Of a stretch of 8,256 nucleotides of DNA, positions 1 through 5,892 are shown one piece after another. The translations under genes and the position numbers were made by a program. Origin of the DNA: Deltaproteobacteria bacterium (GTDB taxonomy: Bacteria; Desulfobacterota; WTBG01); the NCBI GenBank assembly GCA_013139225.1, contig WTBG01000018.1, positions 1-8,256 on the forward strand, given 5' to 3'. The notes under the pieces were generated by a model. That model had not been told where the DNA came from and did no database searches. It saw only the letters and a program-made list of their open reading frames with translations. Position 1 is the first letter of the stretch. The number at the start of each line of letters is the position of its first letter.

Positions 1-413
1 CCAAGCCTTTTCAGCTGCTGAATAATAATGCCTCCATATTTTTCTCTCCATTGCCACACCCGCTCAACAAACTTCTCCCGCCCCAAATCTTCTCTGCTTA
101 TTCCTTCGCTACTGAGTTGCTTTTCAACAACATTTTGTGTGGCAATACCAGCGTGATCCATACCCGGCATCCACAGAGTGTTAAAACCACACATGCGTTT
201 ATACCTGACGAGGATATCCTGCAAGGTGTTGTTTAAGGCATGACCCATATGGAGTGAACCGGTAACGTTGGGAGGCGGAATGACAATGGTATAGGTTTTA
301 TCTGAACCATTCTCATCAGCTCTAAAATAGCCCTTATCCAACCAGAACTGGTACCATTTCTCTTCAACCTGGTGTGGTTCATATACCTTACTTAAAACCG
401 GGGTGTCAGACAT
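1..413 (-). CDS. valS: Valyl-tRNA synthetase, N-terminal part (runs off the left edge)
   Basis: Class I aminoacyl-tRNA synthetase that charges tRNA-Val in the cytoplasm. Only the first 137 codons are in the window; the frame is open to base 1. Reading down from the ATG at 413-411, the protein begins MSDTPVLSKVYEPHQVEEKW. It has the ValS-typical PPPNVTG stretch (residues 46-52) followed at once by the class I HIGH-motif equivalent HMGH (55-58), then WMPGMDHAGIATQ (81-93). That last block is characteristic of ValS rather than IleS or LeuS. The KMSKS loop, editing domain and C-terminal coiled coil lie outside. The start is well supported: GAAGGA stands 7 bases before the ATG, and a consensus-like promoter lies just upstream. 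No T-box-like leader is visible. Identification is essentially certain from the motifs; completeness of the rest cannot be judged. Confidence 0.96.
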   Translation of the reverse strand, partial: MSDTPVLSKVYEPHQVEEKWYQFWLDKGYFRADENGSDKTYTIVIPPPNVTGSLHMGHALNNTLQDILVRYKRMCGFNTLWMPGMDHAGIATQNVVEKQLSSEGISREDLGREKFVERVWQWREKYGGIIIQQLKRL

Positions 414-445
414 CACATTTTCCTTCAACTTCCTTCTTCTTCACA

Positions 446-473
446 ATTATAGATATGACAATGACGTACTCAA
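446..473 (-). promoter_or_regulatory. Candidate sigma-70 promoter of valS (proximal)
   Basis: On the minus strand a perfect TATAAT (446-451) is preceded by TTGAGT (468-473; 4 of 6 to TTGACA) with a 16-base spacer. Transcription would start near 439, leaving a leader of about 25 nt that carries the GAAGGA ribosome binding site of valS. The assignment rests on sequence match and position only. Confidence 0.5.
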
Positions 474-483
474 AACTCGTTAG

Positions 484-512
484 TTCTTATCATGTATGAA
501 TTGGGTTGTCAA
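484..512 (-). promoter_or_regulatory. Candidate distal promoter of valS
   Basis: On the minus strand a perfect TTGACA (507-512) is followed after 17 bases by TAAGAA (484-489), with TG one base before it as in an extended -10 element. The -10 itself is weak (3 of 6). It would give valS a longer leader of about 65 nt. It may be a second promoter or a chance match. Confidence 0.3.
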
Positions 513-661
513 GAAGGATACAGGGAAACAATTGAAAAGTAACTATTCAATATCAAAAGAGAAATGGGGTATCAGCACAAGCGATCGACACTCTGGTTTC
601 AGCACATTATAACTATTGCAAATTCCAACATAAAATGTTAGTATCTCTGCAATAACAGTTT

Positions 662-790
662 GTCATTGCGAGGAGCGTGCGATCCCTCACGTAAAAGTTC
701 GGGACAAGCTCAGCAATCTCATAAGAAAAGCCTCATAGTATGTATCAAGATCTTAAGATATGAGATTGCTTTGCTATCGCTCGCAATGAC
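662..790. repeat. MITE-like element with GTCATTGCGAG inverted ends
   Basis: The outer 11 bases are perfect inverted repeats: GTCATTGCGAG (662-672) and CTCGCAATGAC (780-790). A second nested perfect inverted pair lies inside: GCAATCTCAT (713-722) and ATGAGATTGC (760-769), with a 10-bp palindrome ATCTTAAGAT (750-759) between those arms. The element therefore folds into a long interrupted hairpin on either strand. It has no open reading frame of note. No target duplication is evident: AGTTT lies to the left and TAATA to the right. From general knowledge, the motif series GTCATTGCGAG...GCAATCTC recurs as an interspersed repeat in many environmental bacteria, so I call it a non-coding mobile or REP-like repeat. 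Copy number in this genome cannot be seen from one window. Confidence 0.65.
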
Positions 791-836
791 TAATACTTTT
801 TCAATGCGAAAAAACGACATGAGGTACTAGATTTTA

Positions 837-874
837 AATACCTGATGCAGGATACCAGATACTGGATCCTAGAT
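837..874 (+). repeat. Degenerate 7-bp tandem repeat array (GATRCNN), left arm
   Basis: From 837 the sequence can be cut into in-phase heptads: AATACCT, GATGCAG, GATACCA, GATACTG, GATCCTA, then GAT. GAT is kept at the start of nearly every unit, the fourth base is mostly a purine, the fifth is C, and the last two vary. The array is an imperfect inverted copy of the one at 968-1009: 838-869 against 970-1001 matches at 23 of 32 positions. Heptanucleotide short tandem repeats (STRRs) of this general style are known from cyanobacteria; no relationship is implied. Confidence 0.6.
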
Positions 875-933
875 AAAAAAGTTGTTCGTTATTCGGTTGC
901 GCTGCTCGCGCCGTTAGATTTGACTGCTAAAAT

Positions 934-954
934 GATACTGGATACTGGATAAGA
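934..954 (+). repeat. GATACTG heptad repeat, middle array
   Basis: Two perfect copies of GATACTG (934-940 and 941-947) are followed by a degenerate third unit, GATAAGA (948-954). The orientation and consensus match the left array at 837-874, from which it is separated by about 60 unrelated bases. Confidence 0.55.
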
Positions 955-967
955 ACTTATACAAATT

Positions 968-1009
968 CTGGATATTGCATCTTGCATCCAGCATCAAGTA
1001 ACCAGTATT
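968..1009 (-). repeat. GATRCNN heptad repeat array, right arm (inverted)
   Basis: Read on the minus strand from 1009 down, six in-phase heptads appear: AATACTG, GTTACTT, GATGCTG, GATGCAA, GATGCAA, TATCCAG. This is the same consensus as the left array in opposite orientation, so 837-1009 as a whole can form a long imperfect hairpin with a loop of about 100 bases. It ends 78 bases before the MFP start codon. Confidence 0.6.
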
Positions 1010-1018
1010 GTTTTGTTA

Positions 1019-1047
1019 CTGACATCCAATCATATCAACTAAATTAT
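1019..1047 (+). promoter_or_regulatory. Tentative promoter of the efflux operon
   Basis: CTGACA (1019-1024; 5 of 6 to TTGACA) is followed after 17 bases by AATTAT (1042-1047; 4 of 6 to TATAAT). Transcription would begin near 1054, about 33 nt before the MFP ATG. The -10 match is modest in an AT-rich stretch, and no operator is recognisable, so this is only the best candidate found. Confidence 0.25.
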
Positions 1048-1086
1048 TAGACAAAAAGAGAATCACTGGTAATCAAACTTAAAGAC

Positions 1087-2226
1087 ATGAAAATAAAAAA
1101 CAAAAAGATTGTAATCACAATAGCTATCCTTTTAATAATCCCCATCCTGTTCCTCTTAAACAGGGGAAGAGATGGGAAAAGCGCGGTTCCACAAGACGAA
1201 AGCATAAATGAAGCTATCGCTACAATGGTTGAAGTTGAAACGATTTCTACCCGTAACATCCTGGAATTTATTGAATCAAACGGGATCGTTAAGGCATGGC
1301 AAGAAGCAGAAATAAGTCCTGAGGTTTCTGGAAAGGTTAAAACTATCCATGCAGAAGTAGGAGATTATCTTGAATCCGGCGACCCCATCATCAAGCTGGA
1401 TGATGAATTGCTGAAACTTAAGGTGAGAAAGGCACGCGCCCTGGTAACTCAGCTAGAAGGCCATTATCTCACCAGCACAAGGGATATTGCTCGCAAAGAG
1501 GCCCTTTTTCAAGATGGCGTTATTTCAGAGCTGGATCTCGATTTAGCAAAAGCAAAAGAAAAAGCAGATAGGGGGTTGCTGGAAGGAGCACAGGTTTCAT
1601 TAAAAATCGCCCAAAGAGATTTAAGAGAAAGTACCATCAGGAGCCCTATCAAAGGAACTCTGGCCGAACGCTTGATAGATATAGGAACGACTGTATCACC
1701 CCAGATGGAAGTTGCCTCTGTTGTTGACGCCAGCAAGGTGCGAATCCGGATAGGTGTCTCAGAAAAAGAGATTCACAAGATTAAGAAAGGACAAGGGGTT
1801 AAGGTTCATCTGGATGCCTTCCCCCAGGAAGAATATCAAGGCACGGTTTTTTCCGTTGGGACAAAAGCCAACGAGAATTCACTCACCTTCCCTGTTGAAG
1901 TTGAAACTATAAACAATCGCGAACCCAAGCTGAAACCTGGAATGGTTGCCCGTCTTAAGATACAAACGGGAAATCATTCACAGGTTGTAGTGATACCTCA
2001 AGAATTCATTCTCAACGAGGAGGGGAATTTGTTTGTCTTTGTTATACAGGATAGTGTTGCTCACAAGGTGAAAATAAATACCGGATCTATTATAAATTCT
2101 GAAGTAATAGTTGAAGAAGGACTTTCCCCTGGAGACCTACTGATCACTGTTGGATCTCATACCATTACTGAGGGTACCAGGGTAAAAACCTTAAGAAAGT
2201 TTGAAGGGGGCTCTAAATCCCGCTAA
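1087..2226 (+). CDS. Efflux RND transporter periplasmic adaptor subunit (membrane fusion protein)
   Basis: This 379-residue adaptor links an inner-membrane RND pump to an outer-membrane channel. Residues 7-24 form one hydrophobic segment after a Lys-rich start, with no lipobox Cys, so it is probably anchored by an uncleaved signal rather than by lipid. The domains are in the usual order. The first half of the lipoyl/barrel-sandwich domain (about 63-105) contains EISPEVSGKVKTIHAEVGD. An alpha-helical hairpin follows (about 106-182), then the second lipoyl half with SPIKGTLAERLIDIGTTV (186-203). A beta-barrel (about 213-293) and a membrane-proximal domain (about 296-370, ending EGTRVKTLR) complete it. 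The length is typical. The ATG at 1087 is the only good start, since the frame is closed by TAG at 1048-1050, but no strong Shine-Dalgarno precedes it. It lies 87 bases upstream of its RND partner and is surely functionally paired with it. The substrate cannot be told. Confidence 0.93.
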   Translation: MKIKNKKIVITIAILLIIPILFLLNRGRDGKSAVPQDESINEAIATMVEVETISTRNILEFIESNGIVKAWQEAEISPEVSGKVKTIHAEVGDYLESGDPIIKLDDELLKLKVRKARALVTQLEGHYLTSTRDIARKEALFQDGVISELDLDLAKAKEKADRGLLEGAQVSLKIAQRDLRESTIRSPIKGTLAERLIDIGTTVSPQMEVASVVDASKVRIRIGVSEKEIHKIKKGQGVKVHLDAFPQEEYQGTVFSVGTKANENSLTFPVEVETINNREPKLKPGMVARLKIQTGNHSQVVVIPQEFILNEEGNLFVFVIQDSVAHKVKINTGSIINSEVIVEEGLSPGDLLITVGSHTITEGTRVKTLRKFEGGSKSR

Positions 2227-2254
2227 AGCACTTTACTCTTTTCACTCACCCTTG

Positions 2255-2274
2255 CCCCCATTTATAAAGGGGGG
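2255..2274. repeat. Short palindromic repeat in the MFP-RND gap
   Basis: CCCCC (2255-2259) and GGGGG (2270-2274) flank a core centred on the palindrome TTTATAAA (2261-2268), with one A/G mismatch. The result is a GC-clamped hairpin with an AT-rich loop. No T-run follows, so it is not a typical intrinsic terminator. It may be a small interspersed repeat or an mRNA-stability element between co-transcribed genes. Confidence 0.45.
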
Positions 2275-2313
2275 ATAGAAAAATTTAATGCCCCTAATTA
2301 GCAAGTCAACCTA

Positions 2314-5300
2314 ATGAATCTAGCAAGAACCTCCGTAAATAATCCAGTTGCTGCCAATATCTTGATGATAGCAATTATCCTATTGGGATTGACAGCTCTT
2401 GTTCGCCTTCCACGGGAGTTCCTACCCAACATCAGCTTCAATATGGCAATCATATTAACCCCCTACCCCGGAGTATCCCCAGAAGAGATCGAAAAGTTAA
2501 TTACTATCAAGATTGAGGATGAAATCGAGGATGTGGATAAGATAGATTTCATTTCATCTAAATCGACAGAGGGACAATCCACCATCTTCATCCGTTTTGA
2601 GGATATGAGTGACACCGATTTTAAGTTTATCATCCAGGACCTGCGGTCTGAGGTTGACAGCACAAATGATCTTCCGGAAGATGCCGAGGATCCCATAGTA
2701 TTAGAATTGGCTACAGGAGAAATGGTCCCGGTTGTGTTTGTAACACTCAGCGGAAACTTACCCGAAAGAGAACTTAAGAATATAGCCGATGACATGAAAG
2801 ATAGATTTCTTGAAATCCACAACATAGCTAAAGTAGAGCTTGAAGGAATACGAGAAAGAGAAATCTGGGTAGAAGTTGATCCTGAAAGAGCATACAGCTA
2901 TGGATTTTCTTTAGAGAAAGTAATTAATGCACTTAAAGCTACCAATATCAATGTCCCTGCTGGAACCGTCGACATAGGCCGCTCAGAGTATATCGTAAGA
3001 ACTATGGGAGAATACGCCAGACCCGACGATCTGTCAAAAGTGATTATCCAAACAGACCCTTCTGGTTATCACGTTAAAATCGGCAGCATAGCAAAAATCA
3101 AGGATACCTTTGAAAAACCCAGAACCTTCTCCTTCCTTAATGGAAAGCCAGGGATAACACTTAACCTCTCGAAAAAAAGTGAAGGGAATACCATAACAAT
3201 CGTTGATGAAGTGAAGGAAATTGTCAGTGACTTTAAAAGCAGCATCCCTCCCCAATGCGACATTACCCTCACCAATGATAGTTCCGTACAGATTAAAGAT
3301 GCCCTGGGCAAATTGTCCATCAATGCCATATTGGGGATGCTGATGGTAATCACACTGCTTTATCTTTTTCTAGGGTGGCGTAACGCCCTCTTTGCTGCTC
3401 TGGGTCTTCCTGTTTCACTGCTGTGTACCTTTATCTTCATGCAGAGCGTTGGTCAATCTCTTAATACCAGTAGTTTATTCGCGCTGATGATGGTAATAGG
3501 CATTATCGTGGATGATGCTATCGTCATCATAGAAAACTCATTCCGATACATCCAACAAGGCATGAAGCCTAAAGATGCAGCAGTTATTGGAACTATGGAA
3601 GTAGCCGCACCTGTTTTCACAGCCTGTCTCACCACCATTGCTGCTTTTCTCCCCTTAATGCTCTTACCAGATGTCATGGGTAAATTTCTCAGGGTAGTCC
3701 CCATTGTTGTATGTCTCGCACTCACTGCATCCTTAGGTGAAGCCTTTCTGATACTGCCTGCTCATATCTCAGAGTGGGGCAGCAGTAAGTCCCGCAGTAA
3801 AAGACGCCATCAACTCATCAACAGGTTTCGCAGAGTTTACGCCCGCTATCTGGTAAAGGTTTTACGAAAACGTTACTGGTTTAGTGGTGGGGTTATGGCT
3901 CTCGTTTTTATGTGCTTTATACTGCTTACATCGGGAGCCATTGACAAAGAGCTCTTTATAACCGAAGAGGTCTCCCAGTTTTACATCAATGTACACATGC
4001 CAGCCGGAACCAATATATACGCTACCAATAAGACACTTTCGGAAATTGAGCGAAAGGTTATGTCTCTACCCAAAAAAGAAGTGAGTGCAATTGTTACCAG
4101 CCCAGGAAAGTTGATTACTATGCAAGAGTGGAATTTTAATACCTCCGTGGGACAAATCATGGTTGATCTGGTTGATAAAGAATACCGCAAACGTTCAATG
4201 GATGAGATTATAAGTGATATACGATCACGCCTGCAGGACATTCCCGGAATAAAAAGTTTTGATTTTAAAAAAGTGAGAGGGGGCCCACCTACTCCTAAAG
4301 ACGTAGAATTAAAGGTGCAGGGGAAATATTTTAACAAACTTAATCAAATTGCTGGACGCATCGAAAATAAGCTCTCAACCATCAACGGGGTTTATGATAT
4401 TGCCGATGATTTCCGCCCCGGGAAAAAAGACATAAAGATTTATATTGATGAAGAAAAAGCAGCGATTTACGGCCTTGATGTTTACCAGATCTCCATGGCT
4501 ATCCGCAATGCCTATGAAGGCAAAGTGGCAACCGTATACAGAGAAGGTGATGATGAAATAGATGTAGTAGTAAAATACCATCAGCAGGCAGTTAAAAGTG
4601 TAGAGGACGTAGAAAATATCAAGATAGCAACAGCAATTGGTGAAATGATTCCATTCCGAAACTTTGCCACTATAAAGGTAGAGCCCGGGTATACTTTTAT
4701 CAGACGTTACAAACAGGAACGTGCTATTACTGTTACTGCCAGTGTGGATAGACAAGTCAACTCTTTGGAACAAGTAGATAAAAGTCTAAAGCAGGAAATA
4801 AAGAAGATACTAAATATGTTTCCCGATTACAAGGTTAGATTTGAGAGCATATTCGCAGAGTTTCAGCAGTACCAAACAATACTTATGCAGTTATTCCTCC
4901 TGGGTATATTTTTGATTTATTTCATCCTGGGAACTCAATTTAAATCATATATCCAACCAATTATAATTCTCTTTGCTATTCCCTTTGCCTTTTTAGGAGC
5001 AATTATTGGTCTCCTTCTCACCGCCCTTTTTACCGCAGCAAAACCCACTTTTTCAATCATTACCATTTACGGAGTTATAGGGCTTGCTGGCATTGCAGTG
5101 AACGATGCCATTGTCATGGTCACTTTCATAAATAATGCCAGGGCCAAAGGAGTAGGCCGCTACCGATCAATCATTCAATCAGGACGTCTGCGCGTAAGAC
5201 CTATTATACTGACTTCAATTACCACCATGTCTGGAGTGTTTCCCATGATGATTGGCCTGGGAGGGAAATCAGAAATATGGGCACCTATGGCAAGCACCAT

Positions 5301-5442
5301 CTTCTTCGGTTTAGCATGTGCTACCTTCCTGACTCTGTTCATCATACCCTGCTTATACACCATTATAGTTGATGATTTAATAAGCTGGCTCAAAAAACTA
5401 TGGGAAAAATCAGCAAAGAGATATTTCCCTTTATCTTCATAA
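2314..5442 (+). CDS. Efflux RND transporter permease subunit (HAE1-like)
   Basis: Proton-driven inner-membrane pump of 1042 residues, the usual length for AcrB/MexB-type transporters. It starts MNLARTSVNNPVAANILM, the standard N-terminus with TM1 (about 12-31). A large periplasmic loop (about 32-334) follows, then TM2-TM6 (about 335-482), TM7 (about 522-540), the second periplasmic loop (about 541-854) and TM8-TM12 (about 855-1017). TM4 carries the proton-relay pair D400-D401 in GIIVDDAIVIIEN, as in HAE-type pumps; heavy-metal (HME) pumps usually read VDGAV here. In TM10 the sequence is GIAVNDAIVM, so V929 stands where AcrB has Lys940; many non-AcrB RND proteins share this. No clear Shine-Dalgarno precedes the ATG, but the conserved N-terminus supports it. 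It pairs with the upstream MFP. No outer-membrane TolC-like gene is present, so a channel must be supplied from elsewhere. The substrate is unknown. Confidence 0.95.
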   Translation: MNLARTSVNNPVAANILMIAIILLGLTALVRLPREFLPNISFNMAIILTPYPGVSPEEIEKLITIKIEDEIEDVDKIDFISSKSTEGQSTIFIRFEDMSDTDFKFIIQDLRSEVDSTNDLPEDAEDPIVLELATGEMVPVVFVTLSGNLPERELKNIADDMKDRFLEIHNIAKVELEGIREREIWVEVDPERAYSYGFSLEKVINALKATNINVPAGTVDIGRSEYIVRTMGEYARPDDLSKVIIQTDPSGYHVKIGSIAKIKDTFEKPRTFSFLNGKPGITLNLSKKSEGNTITIVDEVKEIVSDFKSSIPPQCDITLTNDSSVQIKDALGKLSINAILGMLMVITLLYLFLGWRNALFAALGLPVSLLCTFIFMQSVGQSLNTSSLFALMMVIGIIVDDAIVIIENSFRYIQQGMKPKDAAVIGTMEVAAPVFTACLTTIAAFLPLMLLPDVMGKFLRVVPIVVCLALTASLGEAFLILPAHISEWGSSKSRSKRRHQLINRFRRVYARYLVKVLRKRYWFSGGVMALVFMCFILLTSGAIDKELFITEEVSQFYINVHMPAGTNIYATNKTLSEIERKVMSLPKKEVSAIVTSPGKLITMQEWNFNTSVGQIMVDLVDKEYRKRSMDEIISDIRSRLQDIPGIKSFDFKKVRGGPPTPKDVELKVQGKYFNKLNQIAGRIENKLSTINGVYDIADDFRPGKKDIKIYIDEEKAAIYGLDVYQISMAIRNAYEGKVATVYREGDDEIDVVVKYHQQAVKSVEDVENIKIATAIGEMIPFRNFATIKVEPGYTFIRRYKQERAITVTASVDRQVNSLEQVDKSLKQEIKKILNMFPDYKVRFESIFAEFQQYQTILMQLFLLGIFLIYFILGTQFKSYIQPIIILFAIPFAFLGAIIGLLLTALFTAAKPTFSIITIYGVIGLAGIAVNDAIVMVTFINNARAKGVGRYRSIIQSGRLRVRPIILTSITTMSGVFPMMIGLGGKSEIWAPMASTIFFGLACATFLTLFIIPCLYTIIVDDLISWLKKLWEKSAKRYFPLSS

Positions 5443-5504
5443 GCCATCAATTTATTTAATAAAAGTATCTGCTGATCTACAATACTCAAGTTGTCTATTA
5501 ATTC

Positions 5505-5587
5505 CTGGATCCCTGCTTTCGCAGGGATGACAGGCAAGGATGGAACCGATTGAAAAATGCGTCATTCCCGCGCAAGCGGGAATCCAG
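5505..5587. repeat. Pair of hairpin repeats in inverted orientation ('VIPAKAGIQ' type)
   Basis: Each 27-base arm is itself a hairpin. Arm 1 (5505-5531) has ATCCCTGC, a TTTC loop, then GCAGGGAT (5509-5528). Arm 2 (5561-5587) has ATTCCCGC, a GCAA loop, then GCGGGAAT (5564-5583). The arms are inverted copies of each other, identical at 22 of 27 positions, with 29 bases between. Several stem differences are compensated so that both 8-bp stems stay perfect. The core resembles the neisserial dRS3 pattern ATTCCC-N8-GGGAAT. On the minus strand arm 1 would encode VIPAKAGIQ, a string well known as a translated-repeat artefact in many genomes. It is probably a non-autonomous interspersed repeat. Confidence 0.65.
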
Positions 5588-5637
5588 TATTGTTAATAAT
5601 TTCATCAGGGTATTCAACTGGAGATTTCTGGATAACC

Positions 5638-5660
5638 AGATAAAAGTATTAATTTTATCT
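5638..5660. repeat. AT-rich dyad upstream of the tonB-like gene
   Basis: AGATAAAA (5638-5645) and TTTTATCT (5653-5660) form a perfect 8-bp inverted repeat around a 7-base loop, about 70 bases before the probable start of the tonB-like gene. It could be an operator or an mRNA hairpin, or chance in AT-rich DNA. It does not match the Fur box consensus. Confidence 0.3.
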
Positions 5661-5730
5661 ACAACATTTCCGATAGATGAATTACACACACTTAGGTCTT
5701 TCTGGATATTAACTCCCTGAGCGATTTAAA

Positions 5731-5850
5731 ATGAATCCTGTATCTCTTCTATCCTGTAAATTTATTGGCACCTCTCTGCTCTCAAGGTCTATGCTAATAT
5801 CTCTTTCCTGTTCACTGCTTGCTCATCTGACAGCCTTTGCCTGTTCATAG
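5731..5850 (+). pseudogene. N-terminal membrane anchor of the TonB-like protein, ended by in-frame TAG
   Basis: A 39-codon frame starts at ATG 5731 (a second ATG at 5791 follows AAGG more closely) and stops at TAG 5848-5850. It is in exactly the same frame as the TonB C-terminal region that follows. The peptide has the single hydrophobic segment expected of a TonB anchor, MLISLSCSLLAHLTAF (residues 21-36), including a His in the membrane segment as in E. coli TonB. After the TAG the frame stays open through 14 codons (NCNILPKGESDPLF) into the MVELIDLP segment, the usual type of sequence just after a TonB anchor. I read this as the 5' part of one gene split by a nonsense codon. Sequencing error, true decay or amber read-through are all possible. 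Confidence 0.6.
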
Positions 5851-5892
5851 AATTGTAATATCCTGCCAAAGGGAGAAAGTGATCCACTTTTT

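Larger units (their letters stand above)
414..1086. other. Gene-free, repeat-rich spacer between valS and the efflux genes
   Basis: This 673-base divergent spacer has no credible protein gene: the plus-strand frames are broken by stops and lack start/RBS pairs. From left to right it holds the valS promoter region (about 414-512), a featureless AT-rich stretch (about 513-660), an inverted-repeat element (662-790), an AT-rich gap, and the heptad repeat arrays (837-1009). The last 77 bases lead into the efflux operon and should contain its promoter. The repeats are listed separately. Confidence 0.7.
5443..5730. other. Spacer with inverted repeats between the RND gene and the tonB-like gene
   Basis: This 288-base gap contains no convincing gene. 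It holds two related hairpin repeats in inverted orientation (5505-5587) and an AT-rich dyad (5638-5660). Two short pieces beginning CTGGATA (5628-5634 and 5703-5709) resemble the heptad repeat family upstream of the efflux genes. No obvious terminator follows the RND stop codon, so read-through toward the tonB-like gene is possible. Confidence 0.6.

Noticed and set aside
51..236. Plus-strand 61-codon frame at the left edge
   Set aside because: It is antisense to the clearly coding valS N-terminus.
492..542. Plus-strand mini-frame MYELGCQEGYRETIEK
   Set aside because: It is sixteen codons with no Shine-Dalgarno and overlaps the candidate valS promoter region, so it is best read as chance.
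414..560. T-box or other riboswitch leader for valS
   Set aside because: The proximal promoter leaves only about 25 nt of leader, and no T-box sequence or anti-terminator/terminator pair is visible on the minus strand.
837..1009. CRISPR array
   Set aside because: The repeat units are 7 bp, contiguous, degenerate and in both orientations, with no conserved 25-40 bp repeats separated by unique spacers.
4375..4773. Minus-strand 132-codon frame, one of several long antisense frames within the RND gene
   Set aside because: The plus-strand frame carries conserved RND sequence throughout, and the antisense translation shows no family features.
5175..5537. Minus-strand 120-codon frame starting MPVIPAKAGIQ
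   Set aside because: The start lies in the hairpin repeat at 5505-5531 and most of the frame is antisense to the conserved end of the RND gene. VIPAKAGIQ is a common translated-repeat artefact.
5505..5583. Intrinsic terminator for the RND operon
   Set aside because: The hairpins are strong but no T-run follows either stem, and the two stems are related repeats, so a repeat element explains them better.
5498..5689. Minus-strand 63-codon frame across the intergenic repeats
   Set aside because: It is made of the repeat pair (LDSRLRGND and LRKQGSRN are typical repeat translations), and there is no recognisable domain or ribosome site.
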